Positions 32,784-40,494 of a stretch of DNA of 64,000 bases are shown in pieces. The notes below the pieces were generated by a model, which saw nothing but the letters and a program-made list of their open reading frames with translations, was not told the DNA's origin and did not search any database. Every line of letters starts with the position of its first letter. Position 1 is the first letter of the stretch. The stretch lies in contig UQAU01000008.1 in the NCBI GenBank assembly GCA_900539035.1, forward strand, positions 1 through 64,000. Direction: 5' to 3'. The translations under genes were made by a program, and so were the position numbers. The DNA is from an uncultured Collinsella sp. (GTDB lineage Bacteria > Actinomycetota > Coriobacteriia > Coriobacteriales > Coriobacteriaceae).

Positions 32784-33998
32784 GTGCCTTCCGCTATGAA
32801 CTCGGAGCAAAGGCGGGCGGCGCGCCGGAAGCGCCGCGAGGAAAAGCGCGCGAAAGCAAAAGCCGAGCGCGTCAAGGCGTGCACGCTCGAAACCGTGGCG
32901 GACCTCAACCGCCTGTGCGCTGCCTCGAAGCAGGCGGCGCGCGGCGTGATGTGGAAGGCGTCGACGCAGCGGTACATGAAGGACTACCTCCGAAACGCCG
33001 CGAAGTCCCGCCGCGACCTTTTGGAGGGCCGCGACATATGCCGGGGCTTCATCCGCTTCGACCTGTGGGAGCGCGGCAAGCTGCGCCATATCAGCGCCGT
33101 GCACTTCCCCGAGCGCGTGGTGCAGAAGTCGCTGTCGCAGAACGCGCTCGTGCCCGCGATCGTGCCTACCCTCATAGCCGCCAACTCCGCGAACATAAAG
33201 GGGCGCGGCACCGACTACGCCCTGAAGCTGCTCAAGCGCCACCTGGCCGACAACTGGAGGAGGCACGGCGGCGATGGCTACATACTGCTCGGCGACTTTT
33301 CCGACTACTTCGCCCGCATAGCGCACGGCCCCGTCAAGGAGCAGGTGGCTGCCGCGCTGCTCGATCCGCGAGTAATCGACCTTGAGCACCGCCTGATTGA
33401 CGCGCAGGGCGAGGTGGGCCTGGGGCTGGGCAGCGAGCCGAACCAGATATGCGCGGTGGCACACCCCAACCGCATCGACCACTACGTGACCGAGATGCTG
33501 CGCCCCGAGGCGTACGGGCGGTACATGGACGACTTCTACCTCATACACGAGAGCAAGGAGTACCTGCAGGTGTGTCTGCTGCTGATAGGGCGCAAGTGCG
33601 CCGAGCTGGGCATAGAGCTGAACCCGCGCAAGACGCGCGTGGTGAAGCTGTCGCGCGGCTTCACGTGGCTGAAGAAGCGCATCTTCTACACGGAGACGGG
33701 CCGCATAGTCGTGAAGCCGTGCCGAGACTCCATAACGCGGGAGCGCCGCAAGCTCAAGAAGATGGCCCGCATGGTCGCCGATGGCGTCATGACCCCCGAG
33801 CAGGTGGAGCAGAGCTACCAGAGCTGGCGCGGCGGCATGAAGCGGCTGGACGCGCACCGCAGCGTGCGGGCCATGGACGCGCTGTACCGCAGCCTGTTCG
33901 GAAATCCCGCGGGGGGGGTTGCTCAATGCAATCCAAACCTGGAGGCGACACGGATGGGAACATGCCCCTACCCTAGCAACGGAAGGAGCGACCCATGA
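32784..33998 (+). CDS. DGR reverse transcriptase
   Basis: This 404-aa RT has motif A around YILLGDFSDYFARI (catalytic Asp171). The motif 4 equivalent reads GLGLGSEPNQ (212-221; DGR RTs usually have GxxxSQ, here GxxxNQ). The catalytic YMDD box lies at 247-250 and GIELNPRKTRVVKLSRGF follows. The N-terminus is very basic. It copies TR RNA with errors at A. The start is GTG 32784 or ATG 32796. A G8 tract (33911-33918) lies near the 3' end, and the final ~30 residues look unlike RT. The stop overlaps the next ATG. Confidence 0.96.
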   Translation: MPSAMNSEQRRAARRKRREEKRAKAKAERVKACTLETVADLNRLCAASKQAARGVMWKASTQRYMKDYLRNAAKSRRDLLEGRDICRGFIRFDLWERGKLRHISAVHFPERVVQKSLSQNALVPAIVPTLIAANSANIKGRGTDYALKLLKRHLADNWRRHGGDGYILLGDFSDYFARIAHGPVKEQVAAALLDPRVIDLEHRLIDAQGEVGLGLGSEPNQICAVAHPNRIDHYVTEMLRPEAYGRYMDDFYLIHESKEYLQVCLLLIGRKCAELGIELNPRKTRVVKLSRGFTWLKKRIFYTETGRIVVKPCRDSITRERRKLKKMARMVADGVMTPEQVEQSYQSWRGGMKRLDAHRSVRAMDALYRSLFGNPAGGVAQCNPNLEATRMGTCPYPSNGRSDP

Positions 33999-34240
33999 CA
34001 GAACAGGAAATCGCCGGGGAGATCAACGGCTACAAACAGCAGCTTGAGCAGAGCGACTACAAGGTCATGAAGGCGGTGGAGCGCATCTTCTCCGCATCGT
34101 CCATCACCGACCTGCTCTCGGCCATCGCCGCAGCTGCCAAGGAGGTGGCCGAGATCATCTCGCAGCGCCAGACGTGGCGCGACCGCATCAACGAGCTGGA
34201 AGCCATGGAGCCCGACCAGCCGGAAGCGCCGCAGGAGTAG
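33995..34240 (+). CDS. small helical phage protein
   Basis: An 81-aa, all-helical, acidic protein: EQEIAGEINGYKQQLEQSDY and SITDLLSAIAAAAKEVAEII. It overlaps the RT stop by 4 nt (ATGA) and precedes a terminator. It may be part of the DGR operon or the first gene of the lysis block; no family is recognised. Confidence 0.6.
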   Translation: MTEQEIAGEINGYKQQLEQSDYKVMKAVERIFSASSITDLLSAIAAAAKEVAEIISQRQTWRDRINELEAMEPDQPEAPQE

Positions 34241-34242
34241 CG

Positions 34243-34270
34243 AGCGCCCCTTCGGGGGCGCTTTTCTTTT
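34243..34270 (+). terminator. terminator after the DGR operon
   Basis: A GC stem of 7 bp (34244-34250 with 34255-34261, TTCG loop) followed by TTTTCTTTT. Confidence 0.9.
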
Positions 34271-34291
34271 GCCCGGCGACACCTCGCGGAC
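34268..34291 (+). promoter_or_regulatory. post-terminator GGCGACAC box, copy 3
   Basis: GCCCGGCGACACCTCGCGGA lies directly behind the terminator and before the lysis genes, nearly identical to the box at 18564-18583. Likely a shared control site. Confidence 0.45.
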
Positions 34292-34326
34292 AATCGCGGC
34301 AGCGATTCGAGGAGGTGAGAAAACGA

Positions 34327-34740
34327 ATGACCGACGTGCTGGAAATCTTCGCGCCGTACGGCCCCGGGTCGCTTTTCGGCGCGCTGCTCGTCCTAGTGGT
34401 CCTGTACTTCGGCAAGCAGTTCCTCGAAGAGTTCAAGGCCCAGAACGAGCGCAAGGCGAACATCGACCTCAAGCGCGAAGAGCGAAAGCAGGACGAGGTG
34501 AACGAGCGGGCGCAGCGCGACCGCGAGCGCAGCCAGATGGAGGGCCGCATCGCCGCGCAGATGGAGCGCAGCAACGCGCTGATGGAGGCTATGAAGGCGC
34601 TCATGGAGTCCGTCGTGACCTCCAACGAGGTGCTGCACGCCGACCTGGCGAACAGCCAGGCGCGCAGCCAGGGCATGGCGGCGAAGGTCGACCACATCGC
34701 CGACCGCGTTGACCTGCTCTACAAGGAATCGGCTCGATAG
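34327..34740 (+). CDS. membrane-anchored coiled-coil phage protein
   Basis: This 137-aa protein has one membrane helix near the N-terminus (LFGALLVLVVLYFGKQFL, about 14-31). A long, charged coiled coil follows to the end (EERKQDEVNERAQRDRERSQ, VDHIADRVDLLY). It lies before the holin gene and may be a lysis accessory protein; related phage proteins have this plan. AGGAGG precedes the ATG. Confidence 0.7.
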   Translation: MTDVLEIFAPYGPGSLFGALLVLVVLYFGKQFLEEFKAQNERKANIDLKREERKQDEVNERAQRDRERSQMEGRIAAQMERSNALMEAMKALMESVVTSNEVLHADLANSQARSQGMAAKVDHIADRVDLLYKESAR

Positions 34741-34753
34741 AAAGGAATCCGAA

Positions 34754-35059
34754 ATGACAGAAATGCAAGCAATCGCAGCCATCGTGCTGTCTTTCGCCGT
34801 GCCGTTCGCGGTGCAGCTGATCAAGACCGAGGCCATGACCGGCAAGGCCGCGCGCATCCTGGCGCTGGGCTGCTCGCTCCTGGCGGGCGTCGTGACCGGC
34901 TTCGTGGGCGGCGTGCCCGCAGACCCGGGTGCATGGGTCACGTGCGCCTTCGCCGTGGTAGGCGGCGTGCAGGCGGCCTACACGCTGTTCAAGTCGGTGG
35001 GCATCACATCCAAGTGGCTCGACGCCCTGTTGGGCGTGACCGGAGGCGGGAAGGAGTAG
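34754..35059 (+). CDS. holin
   Basis: This 101-aa protein has three likely membrane helices: AIAAIVLSFAVPFAVQLI (about 6-23), ILALGCSLLAGVVTGFVGG (about 35-53) and WVTCAFAVVGGVQAAYTLF (about 60-78). A short C-terminal tail follows. It sits directly before the endolysin, as phage holins do, and would release the enzyme by opening the membrane. Confidence 0.82.
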   Translation: MTEMQAIAAIVLSFAVPFAVQLIKTEAMTGKAARILALGCSLLAGVVTGFVGGVPADPGAWVTCAFAVVGGVQAAYTLFKSVGITSKWLDALLGVTGGGKE

Positions 35060-35062
35060 GCA

Positions 35063-35875
35063 ATGGCTAAACTGTTCATCATCTGCGGCCACGGCGCTGG
35101 CGACCCCGGCTGCTGCGCAGGCGGCTGCACCGAGGCCGAGCGCGTTCGCGCCCTGGGCCAGCGAATCAAGGAACTGGGCGGTTCCGAGGTCGAGCTGGGC
35201 GATACGTCCCGCAACTGGTACGCCGACGGCGGGCTTAACCGCCTGAGCACCGACGCGCCAGTGGTGGAGCTGCACATGGACGCCAGCGGCATCGCCACGG
35301 CCCACGGCGCGCACGTCATCATCAAGGAGGGCTTCGAGCCTGACGAGTACGACAATGCGCTGGCCGACAAGCTGGCGGCGTTCATGCCCGGGCGCTCCGA
35401 GAAGCTGGTGCGCCGTTCCGACCTCGTGAACCCGAACCGAGCCGCCGCGCGCGGCATCAACTACCGCCTGTGCGAGAACGGCTTCATCGACAACGACGGC
35501 GACCGCGAGAAGTTCAACGGCAACCTGGACGAGCTGGCGCGCATCTACCTGGAATGCTTCGGCATCACTGCTGGAAGCGCCCCCGCAGCCGTCCCGCAGG
35601 CGCAGCCTGCGCAGCAGGAAACGACCGAGAACTTCGGCGGCACCTACCGCTGCACTGTGGACTACCTGCGCGTGCGCGACGCCCCCGGCCTGGGCGGCAC
35701 CGAGGTGGCGCACTATTCCAGCGGCGAGACCGTGACGCTGGATAACTGGTACAAGATCGCCGACGGCTACGTGTGGGGCCGATACACGGGCTACAGCGGC
35801 GCAACGCGCTACATCGCCGTGGGCAAGGCCACGGGCAAGCCAGAGGCCGACGACTATCTGGTGAAGGTGGGATAG
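35063..35875 (+). CDS. endolysin: amidase_3 with SH3-like wall-binding domain
   Basis: This 270-aa enzyme has an N-terminal N-acetylmuramoyl-L-alanine amidase_3 domain (1-165): FIICGHGAGDPGCCAGGCTE (His8-containing metal motif), then VVELHMDASG with the second zinc His and a later Glu/Asp set. A linker (AAVPQAQPAQQETT) joins an SH3-type domain (about 195-270: YLRVRDAPGLGGTEVAHYSS). There is no signal peptide, so it needs the holin. Confidence 0.92.
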   Translation: MAKLFIICGHGAGDPGCCAGGCTEAERVRALGQRIKELGGSEVELGDTSRNWYADGGLNRLSTDAPVVELHMDASGIATAHGAHVIIKEGFEPDEYDNALADKLAAFMPGRSEKLVRRSDLVNPNRAAARGINYRLCENGFIDNDGDREKFNGNLDELARIYLECFGITAGSAPAAVPQAQPAQQETTENFGGTYRCTVDYLRVRDAPGLGGTEVAHYSSGETVTLDNWYKIADGYVWGRYTGYSGATRYIAVGKATGKPEADDYLVKVG

Positions 35876-35878
35876 GCC

Positions 35879-36190
35879 ATGCCGTACCCGAGCCCCGCAG
35901 ACGAGGAGCGCAACGGCGGGTGCGGCCCCATCCTCGCGGCGGTCGTCCTGCTGTTCATCGTCCTGGCCGCCGCCAGCTGCGCGTCGCAGGCCATGGGAGC
36001 GCAAGACGTGACCGTGAGGCAAGCCCGCACGGACGGCCCCATATACGACCTGCCCGAGGGCATCGGCCAGGAAATCGTGTGCGACGAGCACAACCGCGAG
36101 TACCTGCTGCTTACCACCGAGCAGGGCGGCGTGTTCCTCATGCCGTACCTCGACGAGGACGGCGAGCAGGAGATCATGCCGCAGGCCTAG
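35879..36190 (+). CDS. small membrane or lipoprotein-like protein, end of the lysis block
   Basis: This 103-aa protein has one hydrophobic segment (ILAAVVLLFIVLAAASCAS, about 18-36), with a Cys at its end, then a globular C-terminal part (DLPEGIGQEIVCDEHNREYL). This could be a spanin-like anchor, a superinfection-exclusion protein or a lipoprotein. It is the last prophage gene, 4 bp after the endolysin. Confidence 0.65.
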   Translation: MPYPSPADEERNGGCGPILAAVVLLFIVLAAASCASQAMGAQDVTVRQARTDGPIYDLPEGIGQEIVCDEHNREYLLLTTEQGGVFLMPYLDEDGEQEIMPQA

Positions 36191-36195
36191 AACGC

Positions 36196-36227
36196 AAAGA
36201 AGCCGCCCCGTATGGAGCGGCTTCTTT
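36196..36227 (+). terminator. terminator at the end of the prophage late operon
   Basis: A perfect 11-bp stem (36196-36206 with 36217-36227) whose 3' arm ends in TTCTTT. Confidence 0.9.
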
Positions 36228-36263
36228 CTATCTGACGAGCAATACGAACGCCCGCCTAACGAC

Positions 36264-36281
36264 GAACACGCGTATGTGTTC
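36264..36281. repeat. hairpin between prophage and ssrA
   Basis: GAACAC/GTGTTC 6-bp stem with a 6-nt loop, between the last prophage terminator and the ssrA 3' end. It may belong to the phage attachment arm or serve ssrA 3' end formation; no T run is seen. Confidence 0.4.
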
Positions 36282-36295
36282 GCCTACTGAACAGT

Positions 36296-36659
36296 TGGTG
36301 GAGGCGCGGAGAATCGAACTCCGGTCCACGAAAGCCCCCTGATTGGCATCTCCAAGCTCAGTCGCTGGTTTAGTCTCGGACGCTTTGCGCGCAGCGACAC
36401 GCTCGCGGCGTCCTAACCGGTTCGGTCTTAGCCTGCGCCATACCGATTACGTGCGCAGGAGCATTCCCCTAAAATGACGTCGCGCCGGTGTCGGGGAAAT
36501 CACCGGGTTGACGCGCCGCTATAAACTAAGCAGCGAGAGCCATAGGCTCAAAAGAAGAGTTGTTGTCAATTCAATTTGACGGTACCCCTGTTTAACGAGG
36601 CGAGGAGACCTCGGCTTGCTTCCTCTCTCAGAGCTATCGTGTCGAAACCAGTCGCCCCC
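36296..36659 (-). ncRNA. ssrA: tmRNA (ssrA)
   Basis: A full tmRNA of 364 nt. The 5' end GGGGGCGACTGG pairs with the 3' acceptor CGCCTCC followed by encoded ACCA, and the T-arm GGAGTTCGATTCTCC is complete. The tag reads about DNNSSFEPMALAA and ends in TAG, giving the ALAA degradation signal. It rescues stalled ribosomes with SmpB. Its 3' end borders the prophage, a common integration site. Confidence 0.97.
36304..36315. other. candidate attR core (12-bp direct repeat)
   Basis: Second copy of GCGCGGAGAATC, within the T-arm to acceptor part of ssrA. It would mark the right end of the prophage, leaving ssrA intact. See the copy at 108-119. Confidence 0.4.
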
Positions 36660-36898
36660 GAATGTCGGGAAAGTCTGGATGGTATCGGGCCTGCAAGCAC
36701 CCGATAACCGTCGACTTTTCAAGGAACATGCAGGGCGAGCCCCGCTTGTGGAGTGTTATCTTACCACGTTCTGAAAGCGGACAGCTGTTCTATGCACGAG
36801 CTGTGAAGACCCCAATGTGCGCCGCACTTCGCACTTTTGCTACCGATCGCGTCACGTATATTTTCGCCAAGCAAAATTGACCCGTCGAAAGGACCGTT

Positions 36899-37333
36899 AT
36901 GGATACCAAGCAGCAACTTGTCAATGCCCTCGCAGGCCTGGGCTCAACCATTACCGAAGCCATGGATGTCATCGAGGGCTTTGTCCCCTGCGGACATCCC
37001 GCCCTCACGGTATCGAACGCACTCGTCGCGCTGGACGCTGACGATGATGTAGCTCTCGCCCAGCAGCTTGAGACCGTCGAGGGCTTTATCGACCACGTGA
37101 GTGAGAACCGCGGCGTGGCCGCCTACCACGGCATCGAGGTCGAACTCGCGGGTCCCAAGGCCGATCTGTTCGCAGCAATCCGCGAGGTAGGCGCCCTTAT
37201 GCAGACCGCAGGCGTCAAGAACACCCAGGTCAACGAGTGGGTCTACCGCAGTCTGGCAGCACTCGACAGCTCCGACGAAAAGGCAACCGAGCAGCTCGCA
37301 GAAAGTCCCACCATTAAGGCCGAGCTTTTGTAA
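36899..37333 (+). CDS. hypothetical host protein
   Basis: This 144-aa acidic, helical, soluble protein is not recognised. It has ALAGLGSTITEAMDVIEGFV near the N-terminus and a regular helical pattern to the end. AAAGGACC precedes the ATG. A TATATT box at about 36857 may be its promoter. It is a lone gene between ssrA and a bidirectional terminator. Confidence 0.7.
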   Translation: MDTKQQLVNALAGLGSTITEAMDVIEGFVPCGHPALTVSNALVALDADDDVALAQQLETVEGFIDHVSENRGVAAYHGIEVELAGPKADLFAAIREVGALMQTAGVKNTQVNEWVYRSLAALDSSDEKATEQLAESPTIKAELL

Positions 37334-37342
37334 ATAGCAGAC

Positions 37343-37379
37343 GCGGGTCCCTTGGCGCATCGTCGTCCAAGAGGCCCGC
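37343..37379. terminator. bidirectional terminator hairpin
   Basis: A 12-pair imperfect stem (37343-37355 with 37367-37379) between two convergent genes. Confidence 0.6.
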
Positions 37380-37391
37380 AAACAGTTCGCG

Positions 37392-37907
37392 TCAACCGAT
37401 AGCCGCGCCACCGCGTTCGGCCAAAGCAAGAATCGGCATCATTTGGCGCGGGGTCTTCGCTGCAAGATCGGCATGTTCGAGCAGTTTGCGATCGTTAGTC
37501 ACCAAGTAATCGACCTGTGCGCGCTTGCACGCGGCGAGCACCAAGTTGTCCTCGTAATCGCGATGGAGCGCTAAGTATTTGTCGGCCAGCCAAAGGTCCG
37601 ACGCATCTACACCCACGGCCGTGGCGTTTTCGGTCATGTTCCGAACAAATGCCAGCGCCGCATCGCCAATTGCGCGGGCAGATGCCTCGTCGAGCGCTCC
37701 CCCGCTGGCAAGAACGCTACGCTTCAGCTCGTGTTGGACAACGTACAGCACGTCCTTAGCGATATGCACCGGAAAGAACAGCAATGCCCCCGCCTCCGTC
37801 GCCTGCCCAATAAACGCACGCGCGGCAAGCGACTCGGCATGGTCGACGCAAAACGAATCAACCCATACGTTGGCGTCCACCATTATTTTGAGGGGAGACC
37901 CGCTCAC
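37392..37907 (-). CDS. PIN-domain toxin
   Basis: This 171-aa PIN ribonuclease has MVDANVWVDSF near its start (first acidic residue), an acidic residue in the middle and YLVTNDRKLLEHA near residue 145, the conserved TNDxxL motif. The family cleaves RNA to stop growth. The GTG start at 37907 overlaps the antitoxin stop by 2 nt, a typical toxin-antitoxin coupling. The upstream frame extension to 37967 overlaps the antitoxin and is not needed. Confidence 0.85.
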   Translation of the reverse strand: MSGSPLKIMVDANVWVDSFCVDHAESLAARAFIGQATEAGALLFFPVHIAKDVLYVVQHELKRSVLASGGALDEASARAIGDAALAFVRNMTENATAVGVDASDLWLADKYLALHRDYEDNLVLAACKRAQVDYLVTNDRKLLEHADLAAKTPRQMMPILALAERGGAAIG

Positions 37908-38239
37908 AGGATCATCCCCTTTTGGCGATAGCGCTCGTCCATGGCTTCGGAATAGATTGTGTCCCAATCACGATCGTCGGATACGGGCGACGTAGCGATG
38001 CCCATATCTGCATAAAGCCGGTCTGCCGCTGCCCACGACGCGGCGAACGGCGTATCGGGCGCGACGGCCTGCTGCCGGTCGTCGACGGCCGCAAGCACTT
38101 CCTCGCACTGCCCGCCACCCTGCGCGACCTTGGCCACCACCTTTTTGATGAGCTCGGGCAGCGACCCGCCCGAAAGCCGCAGCGCCTCCTCGGCACGGTT
38201 CTTGACCTGGCGATCCACGCGAACGTTCACCTGCGCCAT
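37904..38239 (-). CDS. RelB/DinJ-like antitoxin
   Basis: This 111-aa protein starts AQVNVRVDRQVKNRAEEALR, a ribbon-helix-helix start of the RelB/DinJ type. The C-terminal part (DRDWDTIYSEAMDERYRQKG) is acidic and would wrap the toxin. Partnership with a PIN toxin rather than RelE is less usual. Three GCTAGC words lie upstream as a likely operator. ATG 38239 is chosen; the 60-nt upstream extension lacks homology. Confidence 0.82.
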   Translation of the reverse strand: MAQVNVRVDRQVKNRAEEALRLSGGSLPELIKKVVAKVAQGGGQCEEVLAAVDDRQQAVAPDTPFAASWAAADRLYADMGIATSPVSDDRDWDTIYSEAMDERYRQKGMIL

Positions 38240-38279
38240 GCCGCTAACAGCACCCACGTCGATCCCGCTCCCCTCAATT

Positions 38280-38326
38280 GCTAGCCATGCTAGCAACACT
38301 ATATCGAGAAGCTAGCAAATGGTCAA
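38280..38326 (-). promoter_or_regulatory. toxin-antitoxin promoter with three GCTAGC operators
   Basis: On the minus strand: TTGACC (38321-38326), 17-bp spacer, TATAGT (38298-38303). GCTAGC palindromes at 38280-38285, 38289-38294 and 38311-38316 surround the -10 box, as expected for autorepression by a ribbon-helix-helix antitoxin. Confidence 0.75.
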
Positions 38327-38334
38327 ATGCAAAA

Positions 38335-38376
38335 GGCCTGCGCCCGGACGACACCGATGCCGTCTGGGCGCAGGCC
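38335..38376. terminator. terminator downstream of the P-type ATPase gene
   Basis: A perfect 11-bp stem (38335-38345 with 38366-38376), with TTTT on the minus-strand side after the stem. Confidence 0.8.
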
Positions 38377-38400
38377 AGATAACGTGCGCGAACACGTCTG

Positions 38401-40476
38401 CTAGCGCAGGTAAGCCTTCGCGTTGCCCAGGCTGTAGGCAATCGTCGAGCCGTTGTGCAGCAGTGACGACGTCTGCGGAGTGATCATGCCGGTAATACCC
38501 AATGCCAACAGCGCCGAGTTGGTGAGCATCACCTTGGAATACGAACTCGACAGACGGTCGATAAGCCCCTGACTCATGCGGCGCAGGCGCACGATTGCGG
38601 CCAGATCTGTATCGGTCAGGATGATATCGGCGACCTCCTTGGCGATGTCGCTTCCACCGCCCATGGCCAGACCCACATCGGCCAGACCCAGCGCCGGTGA
38701 GTCGTTGACGCCGTCGCCCACCATGGCAACGTGGCGCCCCTCGCCCTTAATGCGCTCCACATACGCGTACTTGTCCTCGGGCAGCAGCTCGGCCTTAAAC
38801 TCGTCGACACCTGCCTCGCGAGCAATGCGCTCGGCCGTGCGCTCCGAGTCGCCCGTGAGCATGACCACGTGCTTAACGCCCAACGCGTGCAAGTCGGCGA
38901 TGGCCTCGCGGACCCCGGGCTTAAGCGGGTCCTCGATACCGAGCACGCCCACAACGGTGCCGTCGACCGCCAGATACAGCGGCGACAGGCCCTGCATCTG
39001 GGACTCGATGCGCTCCTTTATGTCGGACTCGAGCTGCGCGCCCTCATCCTCAAACACAAAGTGTGCCGAGCCGATAATCGCGCGACGTCCTTCGATGGAC
39101 GAAGCGATGCCGTGTGCCACGATGTACTCGACCGCAGCGTGACGCTCGCGGTGCTCGAGCCCGCGCTCGTGAGCAGCGTTGACCACGGCACGCGCCACCG
39201 GATGCGGGAAATGCTCCTCCAAGCAAGCGGAAAGGCGCAGGACCTCGTCCTCGCTCCAGCCATCGGTGGTGAGTACGCAGGCAAGACGCGGCTGCGCCTC
39301 GGTAAGCGTGCCGGTCTTATCAAACACAATGGTGTCGGCCTTGGCAAACGACTCAAAGTACTTCGCGCCCTTGACCATCACGCCCATCTTGGCGGCGTCG
39401 CTCATGGCAGTCATGACGGCAACGGAACCCGTGAGCTTGAGCGCGCACGAGTAGTCGACCATCAGCGCCGCCGAGGTCTTGATAAGGCTGCGCGTGGTGA
39501 GTGCGACCAGACCCGCGAGCAGGAAGTTCCACGGAACAATCTTGTTGGCGAGGTCTTCCATGTGCGACTGGCCCTCGGACTTGAGCGAGTCGGCCGTCTG
39601 CACGAGCGAGACGATTGAGCGCAGTTTGGTTTGCGCCGTATTGGCGCGCACACGCACCAAGATGCTGCCGTCTTCCACGACGGTGCCGGCGAACACGTCG
39701 TCGCCCACGCTGCGCTCGACGGCCAACGGCTCGCCGGTCAGGGTCGCCTGGTTGACCATAGCGCTCCCCTGCTCGACAACACCGTCGATGCAAATGGACA
39801 TGCCGGTGCGCACGGCGACCAAATCGCCGGGTTCAAGCTCGGTGGCGGCAACGCTTACCTCGGTGTCGCCGACGACTTTTTGCGCCTTGTCGGGCACATC
39901 GAGCAGCGAGTTGATGAGCTCGTTTTCGCTCATGGCGCGCGTGTAGTCCTCGAGCAGCTCGCCCACGTTGAGCAGGAACATCGTCTGGCCCGCGGTGTCG
40001 ACATCACGCTTGACGAACGAAATGCCGATGGCCGAAGCGTCGAGCACAGGAACGGTCAGGCGCGGCTGCGCCAGCTCATGAAGGGCAGCGCGCAAAAATG
40101 CCATGTAACCGGCCACGACAAACACCGCACGCAGAGGCGTCGGCAAGAACCAGCGACGTGCGTAATGGGCACCGACGAGTGTCGCCAGGTCCATAACGAG
40201 TTTGTGCTTGCGCGGCTCGAGTTGCATCACGTAACCCGACTTGGCATCGGCGATAGCTTGAGCATCGAGTGCGCCCAGGGCGTCGAGCACGCTCGCGCGG
40301 CGCGGCTCGTCGTACTCCAGCGCCATCTGGCCGATGCGGCCGTAGACGCGCACCTTGCGCACACCATCGATTTCGCCGCTGAGCTTTAGAAGCGCATCGA
40401 GATCGCTCTCTGGCACAGGACCCGCCAACTGAAGGCGGGTCCTGCCAGGGATCTCGCTGATAATCGAGAATCTCAT
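38401..40476 (-). CDS. P1B-type heavy-metal-transporting ATPase
   Basis: This 691-aa pump carries TGEP (247-250), the phosphorylation site DKTGTLT (Asp386), the HP motif HFPHPVAR (His425) and GDGVNDSP. The metal-site CPx motif is SCALKL (343-348) rather than CPC, a variant that hints at a substrate other than copper or zinc. The N-terminal ~80 residues resemble an HMA-like fold without CxxC. Several membrane helices surround these domains. It follows a small membrane gene in the same operon. Substrate unknown. Confidence 0.88.
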   Translation of the reverse strand: MRFSIISEIPGRTRLQLAGPVPESDLDALLKLSGEIDGVRKVRVYGRIGQMALEYDEPRRASVLDALGALDAQAIADAKSGYVMQLEPRKHKLVMDLATLVGAHYARRWFLPTPLRAVFVVAGYMAFLRAALHELAQPRLTVPVLDASAIGISFVKRDVDTAGQTMFLLNVGELLEDYTRAMSENELINSLLDVPDKAQKVVGDTEVSVAATELEPGDLVAVRTGMSICIDGVVEQGSAMVNQATLTGEPLAVERSVGDDVFAGTVVEDGSILVRVRANTAQTKLRSIVSLVQTADSLKSEGQSHMEDLANKIVPWNFLLAGLVALTTRSLIKTSAALMVDYSCALKLTGSVAVMTAMSDAAKMGVMVKGAKYFESFAKADTIVFDKTGTLTEAQPRLACVLTTDGWSEDEVLRLSACLEEHFPHPVARAVVNAAHERGLEHRERHAAVEYIVAHGIASSIEGRRAIIGSAHFVFEDEGAQLESDIKERIESQMQGLSPLYLAVDGTVVGVLGIEDPLKPGVREAIADLHALGVKHVVMLTGDSERTAERIAREAGVDEFKAELLPEDKYAYVERIKGEGRHVAMVGDGVNDSPALGLADVGLAMGGGSDIAKEVADIILTDTDLAAIVRLRRMSQGLIDRLSSSYSKVMLTNSALLALGITGMITPQTSSLLHNGSTIAYSLGNAKAYLR

Positions 40477-40494
40477 AGTTTGTGCCTGGGAGCG

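Noticed and set aside
32428..32799. reading frame across the TR
   Set aside because: It has no start signal or protein character; the region is explained as TR RNA and spacer.
30946..33998. retron or group II intron as the source of the RT
   Set aside because: No intron domains V/VI, no msr/msd layout; the VR/TR pair with adenine-only changes and the Avd gene identify a DGR.
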